Shown piece after piece: positions 56,789 through 64,000 of a stretch of 64,000 nt of DNA. A program made the position numbers and the translations under genes. Below the pieces are notes generated by a model. It saw only the letters and a list, made by a program, of their open reading frames with translations, searched no databases and was not told where the DNA came from. Within the stretch, counting starts at the first letter, position 1. The number at the start of each line of letters is the position of its first letter. This stretch comes from Sessilibacter corallicola (GTDB taxonomy: Bacteria; Pseudomonadota; Gammaproteobacteria; Pseudomonadales; Cellvibrionaceae): assembly GCF_021290925.1 (NCBI RefSeq), contig NZ_JAJSLX010000001.1, positions 310,001-374,000 on the forward strand, in the 5' to 3' direction.

Positions 56789-59716
56789 ATGTACTTTAGG
56801 CAAGTTCAGCATCTGCTGCGTAAACTCACGCTCATCCCAATATTTATTACGGCTCTCGTCTTAGGCATCGCACTTGCGACGTTCTATTATTTTGAAACCA
56901 ATAAGACCTCGCGTGAGCAGCTAAAAAATTTAGCGTCCATCGCTGCAGAATTAAGTAGCCCCTATTTAGACAACAACCTTCAACAGTCCTTACAGCGTTC
57001 GCTGTCGGCTATTATTCAACACGAACAAGTTCGAAGCGTGCGGCTGCTGAATACCGAACGAAATATTGTGGCGCATCTTGGTCCGCGATATATCAGGAAA
57101 TACCCTGTCGATAATTGGCTCAACAATACCGTTGAGTTCTCCATGATTGAATCAGACACTCTGAGAATTGCCCACCCTGTGTTTTCTCAAAACCAGGGCG
57201 AAATTATTGGTTGGATCGACATTGCTTTCGACACCAATCAAAGCAAGTATCTTTACATTGAAATGATCTTGGCAATTTTGGCCATTTGCTTTATTTCTCC
57301 TGCAATTATTGCCTTGTTTTTGCAAGACCGAGTCGGTCGATTAAAACCTGAATTACAAGAAATCGAACAGAGCGTGCATTCGATAATTCAAGGCGATTAC
57401 AGCCACAGAATCGACGCAAACCCAGACAGTTCATTGGCACCAATGATCGAAGACATCAATGCCATCGCGGATTCTGTCACAAACGCTCAAGCGGATTTAA
57501 AACAAAATATTGAGCACTCTTTAGCAGAGCTGCAAGAGACGATGGAAACGATCGAAATTCAAAATATTGAATTAGACATCGCCCGCAAAAAAGCATTGGA
57601 AGCCAGCGAAGTTAAATCAGAATTTTTGGCCAATGCCAGCCATGAATTTAGAACACCGTTGAACGGAATTATAGGGTTCACGCAGTTACTGCTCAAAGGC
57701 GATACCTCGGAAATACAGCAAGAGTATTTGAGAACCATTGAATCGTCGGCGCAAGGCTTGCTCACCATCATCAATGATATTTTAGACATATCTCACATTG
57801 AAGCAGGCACGGTAAAACTCGACTTTATTCCCATGCAGCTGGATTCGGTAATTGAAGAAACCTTGCAAATTCTGGCGCCGACAGCATTCGACAACCTGCG
57901 TGAGCTTCATTATCAAATCGACCCTAAATTACCGAAAGATGTGGTCAGCGACCCGCTGCGCATCAAGCAAATTCTCACCAATTTACTCAATGGTGCCATT
58001 GAGTTTTCAAGCCAGAAAGATATTTCTGTTTGCATTTCAACAGATCAAGAAACCAATGTTAAAAACCTGGCGACCAACACACAAAATTACTTGTTTGAAA
58101 TCACTGGTTTCGACAGTGCATTAAATCTGGATACAGAAACCGCACTGCGAGCGTTTGCCAATTTAGACTCAGGCTCAAGCCGAAACACCGCAGAAAATGG
58201 TTTAGGGTTAGCTATTTCGAAAGGGCTAATTAAAGCCTTGGGTGGAACCATGGGCTATCGAGAAAATACCAGCAACCCGTCGCTGTGGTTCTCGATTCCA
58301 TTGACCGAAGGCCAATCCAAAAATACCGACACCAAAAAAGCGCTATCTGGTATTTCTATTTTGGCGTGCAGTGAAAATCCATCAATGCTGGCACAGTTAA
58401 AGAGTCATTTGAGTGCCTGGAAAGTCAACGTTACTGAATCTAAGAATTTAGATTCTATTCTCAATCGACTACAAAAGCTAAAAGACCAAAATAGAGTCCA
58501 GCAATTATTAATCATTGATGTTCCCGTAGAAGAGAACAATCACACGGCAACCAGCTTTCTCGATCAGATAACTTATCAAGTTAATAATGACTTCCGCTGC
58601 AAAACTATTTTAATCACCACTCCAGCAAAACAGCGCGAATTAACCGAAGCTCAAGTCAATCGTGCAGTAACCTATTGTAATAAACCCGTGGTTCACGAAC
58701 GATTGTACAAAACGATTTGTAATCACTTAAATATCACCAAACATATCACCAGCAAAGCACCGGTATCTGAATTTTTATTATCGGGAAGAAAACTAAAAAT
58801 TTTAGCTGTGGATGACAACCCAGCTAATTTGATGCTCGTTCGTGAATTTTTGAGTAATTTAGGAATTGACGTTACTACAGCAAATACCGGCCAAGACGCA
58901 ATCAAAGCGTGCGAAAACAAACGATTCGACATGATATTTATGGATATTCAAATGCCAGATATCGACGGAATTGCAGCCACTAAAGTTATCAGAGAAAACC
59001 AACCTGCGGGTCTGCGCACTCCCATTGTTGCGCTTACTGCCCACGCCGTGAATGATCGTAAATCGGAATTATTGCTGGCTGGCCTCGATGATTATCTAAG
59101 TAAACCCATTACCCAAGAACAGCTTTCACATGTGATTCAACGCTGGTGCCAAGGAGTACAAAAGTCCACCGCTGCTAACAAGGTCGCGCAACAATCTCAG
59201 GAATTACTGAATCCAAAAGCTGACGATGACATTATTCCGGTTGAAGTCACCACCATTGCAAGCTCAACAATCAATCATAATGATCAAGCGCTGGATGAGA
59301 TCAATCTAGAAAGTCCGACAAAACCAAGCAATGCTGCACCCGCAATTTCAGAGCAGAAAATCGCGAAGCCCGTCGATATTCAACAATGCATTCAGTTAAG
59401 TAACAAAAATGTTCGTCTTGCCAAAGAAATGCTGACGCTGTTGTTAACGTCTTTGCCAGACAGCCTAAAAACCATTAAAAAGTCTGTTGATAATAACGAT
59501 ATGGAAAAACTGGAAGACGTGGTCCACAAGCTGCGCGGAGGCTCCAGTTATACCGGTGTTCCCAAACTTGCAAAAGCATCTACCGAGTTAGATAAATTGT
59601 TATTTAAAAAGGAATACCATCGTATTTCACCAAGTTTAGCGAGTACCACAGAAGCTATTGAAGAACTCATAAGTTGGCACAACGAGTACGATCTAGACGG
59701 CTTATTTTTTGACTAG
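56789..59716 (+). CDS. barA: BarA/GacS-type hybrid sensor kinase with degenerate ATPase domain
   Basis: BarA/GacS feeds the GacA/UvrY regulator and Csr/Rsm small RNAs. The 975-residue protein has two N-terminal membrane helices around a periplasmic domain, HAMP, HisKA with His285 in NASHEFRTPLNGIIGF, a HATPase region (about 390-515), a non-canonical receiver-like segment (about 520-650), an intact receiver (about 675-790; AVDDNPAN, FMDIQMPDIDG, LSKPI) and an Hpt domain with His in VVHKLRGGSSYTG. In the HATPase region the N-box reads NLLNGAIEFS, with Gly402 replacing the metal-binding Asn, and G1 reads EITGFDSALN instead of DTGxG; only G2 (NGLGLAIS) looks normal. ATP binding is therefore doubtful. 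It is next to cysM as in Pseudomonas. Confidence 0.92.
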   Translation: MYFRQVQHLLRKLTLIPIFITALVLGIALATFYYFETNKTSREQLKNLASIAAELSSPYLDNNLQQSLQRSLSAIIQHEQVRSVRLLNTERNIVAHLGPRYIRKYPVDNWLNNTVEFSMIESDTLRIAHPVFSQNQGEIIGWIDIAFDTNQSKYLYIEMILAILAICFISPAIIALFLQDRVGRLKPELQEIEQSVHSIIQGDYSHRIDANPDSSLAPMIEDINAIADSVTNAQADLKQNIEHSLAELQETMETIEIQNIELDIARKKALEASEVKSEFLANASHEFRTPLNGIIGFTQLLLKGDTSEIQQEYLRTIESSAQGLLTIINDILDISHIEAGTVKLDFIPMQLDSVIEETLQILAPTAFDNLRELHYQIDPKLPKDVVSDPLRIKQILTNLLNGAIEFSSQKDISVCISTDQETNVKNLATNTQNYLFEITGFDSALNLDTETALRAFANLDSGSSRNTAENGLGLAISKGLIKALGGTMGYRENTSNPSLWFSIPLTEGQSKNTDTKKALSGISILACSENPSMLAQLKSHLSAWKVNVTESKNLDSILNRLQKLKDQNRVQQLLIIDVPVEENNHTATSFLDQITYQVNNDFRCKTILITTPAKQRELTEAQVNRAVTYCNKPVVHERLYKTICNHLNITKHITSKAPVSEFLLSGRKLKILAVDDNPANLMLVREFLSNLGIDVTTANTGQDAIKACENKRFDMIFMDIQMPDIDGIAATKVIRENQPAGLRTPIVALTAHAVNDRKSELLLAGLDDYLSKPITQEQLSHVIQRWCQGVQKSTAANKVAQQSQELLNPKADDDIIPVEVTTIASSTINHNDQALDEINLESPTKPSNAAPAISEQKIAKPVDIQQCIQLSNKNVRLAKEMLTLLLTSLPDSLKTIKKSVDNNDMEKLEDVVHKLRGGSSYTGVPKLAKASTELDKLLFKKEYHRISPSLASTTEAIEELISWHNEYDLDGLFFD

Positions 59717-59734
59717 AGCCCACAAACAGCGTTA

Positions 59735-59773
59735 GGAATCTCAGATTAAAATCGTATTATTCAGAGATTCCTT
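59735..59773. terminator. Stem-loop between convergent barA and recO
   Basis: AGGAATCTC (59735-59743) pairs with GAGATTCCT (59765-59773) over a 21 nt loop. The right arm overlaps the recO stop region. A short T tract follows on the plus strand. Confidence 0.45.
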
Positions 59774-60611
59774 TCATTTTGTTCATTTCAGTTTCGCTTG
59801 TTTTATCTCCGCCCATTTTAGTCTCAATCATTTTTTTAATCATTTGCGCGTACAGCACTCGACTATTGAGTGGTTTACCATTGAGCAAAAAATCAATCAT
59901 GCGACGGGTAATAATCTTAGCGGATTTTAAAGCGTCTCTGTTGTCGTAATTTCCTTCTGCGATGGCCAACAAATGCGAGCCCGGAAACAATGGATTTACT
60001 TTCGATGAAGTGGGCGCTCTGGCAACATCCATCGTACTATCTATAGTACTATCCATAGCATTCATGTGAGCTTGCTCTTCGATGAAACCAACATTCGTCA
60101 AAAAGTAATAGTGATTAGCGCTACTAATTGCTTTCCCGGTACTCGAACAAACACTGAGATTTAACCCGTAGCCAAGCTCTCTCAACAATAAAAACTCAAA
60201 CTTACGAAGGATTTTTTCTTGTTCTTTCTGATCGGTATTGGTTTTTAAAAATTCCAAGCATTCCATATAAACACTGAAAAGCTCGATATAAGCATCGCCA
60301 GAGCCGATTAGCTTTAAGAGCAGCTCATTCAAATAATAACCGCAGTAAACGTTTAAACTTGGAAAATTCTGAAACGATTGCGTGATTTCAATATGGGATA
60401 GACTTTTTAAATCCGTCCGCCCGGTCCAAGTGATCTGTACCGGTTGAAAGGGACGAAATAGAGACAATTTATTTTTACTGCCACGAACACGTTTAGCAAC
60501 AGCAGAAACACGTCCGTGGTTGGCGCAGAAAAAATCAACTAATAAACTGGTTTCTCGGTAATTGCGAGAATGAAGAACATAGGCAGGTTGAAGATTCTGA
60601 CTGGGATTCAC
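59757..60611 (-). CDS. recO: DNA repair protein RecO
   Basis: RecO helps load RecA on SSB-coated DNA with RecR. It has the OB-fold start PAYVLHSRNYRETSLLVDFFCANHGRVSAVAKRVRGSKNKL and CGYYLNELLLKL. At 284 residues it is longer than the usual 235-245 because of an insertion near 185-210 that contains a short DSTIDSTMD repeat, and a charged C-terminal tail. No zinc Cys cluster is visible. The start is GTG at 60611. It follows era by 17 bp in the lepB-rnc-era-recO run. Confidence 0.95.
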   Translation of the reverse strand: MNPSQNLQPAYVLHSRNYRETSLLVDFFCANHGRVSAVAKRVRGSKNKLSLFRPFQPVQITWTGRTDLKSLSHIEITQSFQNFPSLNVYCGYYLNELLLKLIGSGDAYIELFSVYMECLEFLKTNTDQKEQEKILRKFEFLLLRELGYGLNLSVCSSTGKAISSANHYYFLTNVGFIEEQAHMNAMDSTIDSTMDVARAPTSSKVNPLFPGSHLLAIAEGNYDNRDALKSAKIITRRMIDFLLNGKPLNSRVLYAQMIKKMIETKMGGDKTSETEMNKMKGISE

Positions 60612-60628
60612 GAAGGCAAACCCAAGCG

Positions 60629-61528
60629 CTATTCTAAGTCGTTATAGCCCAAACTGCGCAGGGCTCGTTCGTCATCAGACCAACCGGATTTAATTTTAAC
60701 CCACAGATTCAACATAACTTTGGAATCAAACAAGCTTTCTAAATCCATTCGAGCTTGCTGACCAATTTGTTTTATCTTTTCACCTTTCTCGCCGATCAAG
60801 ATTCGCTTTTGGCCATTACGTTCAACCAAAATTAAAGCACTGATTGTCAGTAGTGCACCCTCGTAGGAAAACTCTTCAATCTCAACCGTCATTTGGTAAG
60901 GTAATTCATCACCAAGTTGACGCGTAATTTTTTCTCTGACAATTTCCGCCGCAATAAATCGGCTGCTGCGATCGGTTATTTGATCTTCGGGAAACAAGAA
61001 TTGCCCCTCGGGCATGTATTGGGCAACGAGAGATTCTAAACGCTCAAGATTGTTATTGCGTAACGCAGAAATTGGTACAACGTGATCAGGATTTAATTCT
61101 TGCGTTAAAAATTCCAAGTGAGGAAGTAGCGCGTCTTTGCTCTCAAGCTGATCAATCTTATTAACCGCAATAATAACTGGGCTAGAAGAGTTTTTCAGTT
61201 GTTTAACAACCCACTCGTCTTCCGCAGTCCAAGCAAGGCGATCCACCACAAACACGATCAAATCGACATCTTTAAACGCGGTGGTAGCGGCTTTATTCAT
61301 GTAGCGATTAATCGCTTTATTTTGACCGAGATGAATTCCTGGCGTATCGACAAAAATCATTTGGGTATTATTTTCAGTTTTAATACCCAAAAAGTTGTGC
61401 CGAGTGGTTTGCGGTTTACGCGAGGTAATACTGAGCTTCTGGCCGATTAAATGGTTCAACAACGTTGATTTGCCAACATTGGGGCGCCCGACAATTGCAA
61501 CGTAACCACATTGAGTTGATTCAACCAT
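60629..61528 (-). CDS. era: GTPase Era
   Basis: Era is a GTPase for 16S rRNA maturation and 30S assembly. The 299-residue protein has [16 protein letters not shown], the switch-I T(R)[19 protein letters not shown] and a KH domain ([25 protein letters not shown]). ATG at 61528 overlaps the rnc stop by 8 bp, so the two are coupled. Confidence 0.98.
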   Translation of the reverse strand: MVESTQCGYVAIVGRPNVGKSTLLNHLIGQKLSITSRKPQTTRHNFLGIKTENNTQMIFVDTPGIHLGQNKAINRYMNKAATTAFKDVDLIVFVVDRLAWTAEDEWVVKQLKNSSSPVIIAVNKIDQLESKDALLPHLEFLTQELNPDHVVPISALRNNNLERLESLVAQYMPEGQFLFPEDQITDRSSRFIAAEIVREKITRQLGDELPYQMTVEIEEFSYEGALLTISALILVERNGQKRILIGEKGEKIKQIGQQARMDLESLFDSKVMLNLWVKIKSGWSDDERALRSLGYNDLE

Positions 61529-62216
61529 TTTTCTCTGCCTTTATTGCATTCAACGCGAGCTGAGCCGCCTTTTTCTCAGCTTGTTTCTTATTTTTTGCCG
61601 ATGCCGTAAACGGCTGGCTAAACCCTTGGATCTCACAACTGACGGTAATGACCTGATTATGCGCCTCTCCTTCCAGGGTTTCTATGCCGTATTTTGGCAG
61701 AGGAGCGCCACACGCCTGCAAGTATTCTTGTAGCTGGGTTTTAGGGTCTTTTCCAGTTTGTGCCAACTCTAAACTGTCGAGCCGGCTGCCGAACCAATTT
61801 AGAACCACCTTTCGGCTGGTTTCAAATCCAGACTCTAAATAGATACCGGCAATAATTGACTCTACCGCATCGGCGAGAATCGAATCCCGACGAAAGCCAC
61901 CGCTTTTCAATTCACCTTCGCCCATAATCAAGCAATCACCCAATTCGAACTCGCGGGCAATTTGGGCCAGCGTTTCACCTTTAACAAGGGAGGAGCGAAT
62001 TCGGGTCAGTTCGCCTTCTGTGGCGTTGGTGAATTTTTCATACAAGCGCTCACCAATGAACATTCCAAGTAAAGAATCACCTAGAAATTCTAACCGTTCA
62101 TTGTTGTTGGCACCGAAGCTTCGATGAGTCAGCGCCTGTTGTAAAATAGAGGAATTTTGAAATGTATAACCTAAACGTTTTTGCAAACGTTCGAGAAGAA
62201 TCGGATTATTTACCAA
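61521..62216 (-). CDS. rnc: Ribonuclease III
   Basis: Rnc cleaves double-stranded RNA in rRNA and mRNA processing. The catalytic [15 protein letters not shown] and [16 protein letters not shown] motifs are followed by a dsRNA-binding domain ([41 protein letters not shown]). There is no ATG in the right place: TTG at 62216 (231 residues), GTG at 62225 and TTG at 62252 are all in frame, and none has a clear ribosome site. The TTG at 62216 is chosen by family length; it overlaps the upstream DUF4845 gene by 11 bp, which suggests translational coupling. Confidence 0.95.
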   Translation of the reverse strand: MVNNPILLERLQKRLGYTFQNSSILQQALTHRSFGANNNERLEFLGDSLLGMFIGERLYEKFTNATEGELTRIRSSLVKGETLAQIAREFELGDCLIMGEGELKSGGFRRDSILADAVESIIAGIYLESGFETSRKVVLNWFGSRLDSLELAQTGKDPKTQLQEYLQACGAPLPKYGIETLEGEAHNQVITVSCEIQGFSQPFTASAKNKKQAEKKAAQLALNAIKAEKNG

Positions 62217-62640
62217 TGGGATCACAGCATTTATCGGGGAATTTGCTATCAAGCTGGTTATTGAACGTCAGTAAAACATCAACGTTAAAAAACATGGGAA
62301 TTCGTTTTTCGTAATTGATGTTAATAATGACGCGACCATCTTGACGTTTAACTTCTATATTGTCGTTGGGTATGTCACGAATGTTATTAATACGCAGGGT
62401 ATTACTCAAATTTGAGCGAAGCTCAGAAACACTTTTTGATTCAATGCCTTCTGGCGTTATCGCAAGCTCTTGAAGCTTAGAACGCAAGGTTTGGTTATCG
62501 ATGTAACTCGGAACAATCTTAAACGCTTGAGAGGCTACCAACCCGACAATAACGATAACAACTAACCAGCTCGACATGCCCATCCCCAACTGAGATTTTA
62601 AACTGGGATACTTCGCACGCTTGTGAATATTTAAACTCAT
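62206..62640 (-). CDS. DUF4845 membrane protein
   Basis: A 144-residue protein with one membrane helix near the N-terminus (SSWLVVIVIVGLVASQAFKIVPSYIDNQTLR) and an extracytoplasmic domain. The helix, VPSYIDNQ.LR, and INYEKRIPMFFNVDVLLTF match DUF4845, which is regularly encoded between lepB and rnc in gammaproteobacteria. The function is unknown; its stop overlaps the rnc start. It lies 120 bp from lepB. Confidence 0.88.
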   Translation of the reverse strand: MSLNIHKRAKYPSLKSQLGMGMSSWLVVIVIVGLVASQAFKIVPSYIDNQTLRSKLQELAITPEGIESKSVSELRSNLSNTLRINNIRDIPNDNIEVKRQDGRVIININYEKRIPMFFNVDVLLTFNNQLDSKFPDKCCDPIGK

Positions 62641-62760
62641 TTACCAACACTCCCAAAGTTCAACCTTGGTGAATCTTCAAACCGGATCGTTGTTTGTGTA
62701 CTGCACATTTACCGACACGCTGTAAGAATAATTTTTCAAACAGCGCAATTCAATGACGGA

Positions 62761-63612
62761 TTACTCAATTGCACCCGTACGGCTAAATGACGGCACACTG
62801 AATAGAGAATCCCAATGCATCCAGATCGCCACCGCCTTACCGACAATGTTTTCTTCGGGCACTTGTCCCCACGCACGGCTATCGCTGCTGTTATCTCGGT
62901 TGTCACCCATCATAAAATAATGGCCTTCATCGACAACCCAGCTACCGTCGGTAGAACGTATTGGTCTGTTGGCGCGCACTAGCTTACGCATTGGGTGTTC
63001 ATAACCACTCAAGCTTTCTGTCATTACGGCGTAATCGCCAAACTGGTTAGAAACAGATTCTACAAACTGCTGGGGCTGTTTTTCGCCATTAATGTATAAA
63101 ACATTATTTCTCAAGACGATTTTATCGCCTGGCAAGCCGATGACACGCTTAATAAAATACTCTTTCTTTCCTGGCGGGAAAAATACCATCACATCGCCGC
63201 GCTCAGGCTCATTGATATCGATGATTTTGTTTCTGAAAACAGGAAGGCGAATACCGTAGGTGTATTTATTGACCAAAATAAAATCACCCACTTCTAGGGT
63301 AGGCACCATAGATTCCGACGGTATTTGGAAAGGCTCGTACAGAAAAGACCGGAGCACAAAGACTACGGCGAGCACGGGGAAAAACGATTTCGAGTATTCG
63401 ACTAACAAAGGCTCCCGAGACGCCACACCCATAGCCGACTGGTACGCTGCATTTTTCTCAAGCGCCTGTTCATCTGATGTATCGAACTGCGAATTTACCG
63501 TAGCAATGGCCGTTTTTCGTTTTGCTGATAAAAATGCGATATCAAATAGCCAGATCAATCCAGATCCAACGACAAGAATCATCAAGATGAGGGGAAAATT
63601 AATAGAATCCAT
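62761..63612 (-). CDS. lepB: Signal peptidase I
   Basis: LepB cleaves signal peptides at the outer face of the inner membrane. The 283-residue protein has two N-terminal membrane segments, the catalytic Ser in IPSESMVPTLEVGDFI, the catalytic Lys in EYFIKRVIGLPGDKI and GDNRDNSSDSRAWGQVP near the end. ATG at 63612, 52 bp after lepA, with which it is co-transcribed. Confidence 0.97.
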   Translation of the reverse strand: MDSINFPLILMILVVGSGLIWLFDIAFLSAKRKTAIATVNSQFDTSDEQALEKNAAYQSAMGVASREPLLVEYSKSFFPVLAVVFVLRSFLYEPFQIPSESMVPTLEVGDFILVNKYTYGIRLPVFRNKIIDINEPERGDVMVFFPPGKKEYFIKRVIGLPGDKIVLRNNVLYINGEKQPQQFVESVSNQFGDYAVMTESLSGYEHPMRKLVRANRPIRSTDGSWVVDEGHYFMMGDNRDNSSDSRAWGQVPEENIVGKAVAIWMHWDSLFSVPSFSRTGAIE

Positions 63613-63664
63613 GGTTTTTAATTACTGCCCAGTATTTAGGTCACAACAAACTAAGATCAATCTA

Positions 63665-64000
63665 TCAGGAATCAACTTTCAATACGGCTAAGAAAGCATC
63701 CTGCGGTATTTCAACACGTCCTACCTGCTTCATACGCTTTTTACCTGCTTTCTGTTTTTCAAGCAGCTTTTTCTTACGTGTAACGTCACCGCCATAACAT
63801 TTGGCCGTCACATTCTTTCTCAATGCTTTGACCGTGGTTCGCGCAACAACTTGACCACCAATCGCCGCTTGAATAGCAACATCAAACATCTGCCGAGGAA
63901 TAAGCTCTTTCATTTTCTCAGCCAGAGCACGACCCTTGTACTGAGCGTTATCACGGTGAACAATAATTGCCAACGCGTCGACACGCTCTGAGTTGATTAG
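63665..64000 (-). CDS. lepA: Elongation factor 4, C-terminal part (cut by window end)
   Basis: The C-terminal 111 residues of LepA (EF4), a ribosome-associated GTPase. The visible part, with [33 protein letters not shown] and [35 protein letters not shown], is the LepA-specific C-terminal domain. The gene continues upstream of base 64000. It precedes lepB as in most proteobacteria. Confidence 0.97.
   Translation of the reverse strand, partial: LINSERVDALAIIVHRDNAQYKGRALAEKMKELIPRQMFDVAIQAAIGGQVVARTTVKALRKNVTAKCYGGDVTRKKKLLEKQKAGKKRMKQVGRVEIPQDAFLAVLKVDS

Noticed and set aside
60025-60066. 12 bp in-frame repeat inside recO (ACTATC/ATAGTACTA pattern) as a mobile insertion
   Set aside because: It encodes only a short DSTIDSTMD stretch in a variable loop and keeps the frame; simple slippage explains it.

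Overview
The window is a chromosomal segment of a marine-type gammaproteobacterium, probably from the Pseudomonadales/Oceanospirillales/Cellvibrionales range. The evidence is gene order. asd-fimV-truA-trpF, barA(gacS)-cysM-rlmD-relA-mazG and lepA-lepB-rnc-era-recO are blocks familiar from Pseudomonas and relatives. RelA is of the synthetase-only type. Intergenic DNA is AT-rich. I saw no rRNA, tRNA, transposase, phage gene or CRISPR array. The window opens inside trpA and closes inside lepA, both on the minus strand.

Layout. 1-9.2 kb: tryptophan genes (trpA partial, trpB, trpF), truA, a very large acidic fimV and asd. 9.4-20.4 kb: an accessory, signalling-rich block with an SMI1/KNR4 protein, an OmpR-type response regulator with its kinase, a GGDEF/EAL protein, ttcA, bioA, and an HsbA/HsbR-like partner-switching pair (STAS protein plus receiver-PP2C protein). 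21.6-26 kb: leuC-leuD-leuB with a divergent LysR regulator and a strong palindrome between them. 26-33.5 kb: envelope genes, including two beta-barrel proteins, an RstA/RstB-like two-component system, a TraB/GumN protein and two small membrane proteins. 33.7-39.2 kb: aroC, prmB, folE, a DUF4892/OmpA-like protein and an alpha/beta hydrolase. 40-43 kb: a PhzF-fold gene overlapping egtB, then egtD (ergothioneine type). 43.1-55 kb: trpS, a DUF3524 glycosyltransferase of the tRNA-queuosine mannosyltransferase type, a double-cNMP/rhodanese protein, uppP, tsaB, adk, mazG, relA and rlmD. 55.6-64 kb: cysM, a BarA/GacS hybrid kinase, recO, era, rnc, a DUF4845 gene, lepB and lepA.

Most genes are housekeeping. 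The points most worth a second look are these: (1) the HsbR-like protein keeps its receiver and PP2C motifs but has lost all three ATP-binding motifs of its kinase-like C-terminus; (2) the BarA/GacS homologue keeps its phospho-acceptor His, receiver and Hpt but has lost the N-box Asn and G1-box Asp of its ATPase domain; (3) a PhzF-like gene is translationally coupled to egtB-egtD; (4) hexamers of the form GTCWCA, spaced 10 and 20 bp, lie upstream of both the RstA-like regulator gene and the outer-membrane gene next to it; (5) the leuCDB-asd-fimV-truA-trpF order is kept on one strand but is split by the 9.4-21.6 kb signalling block; (6) several intergenic spacers hold degenerate 13-18 bp tandem repeats.

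All calls come from reading the sequence and from knowledge of protein families. No database search was run, so family names rest on motifs, length and gene order.
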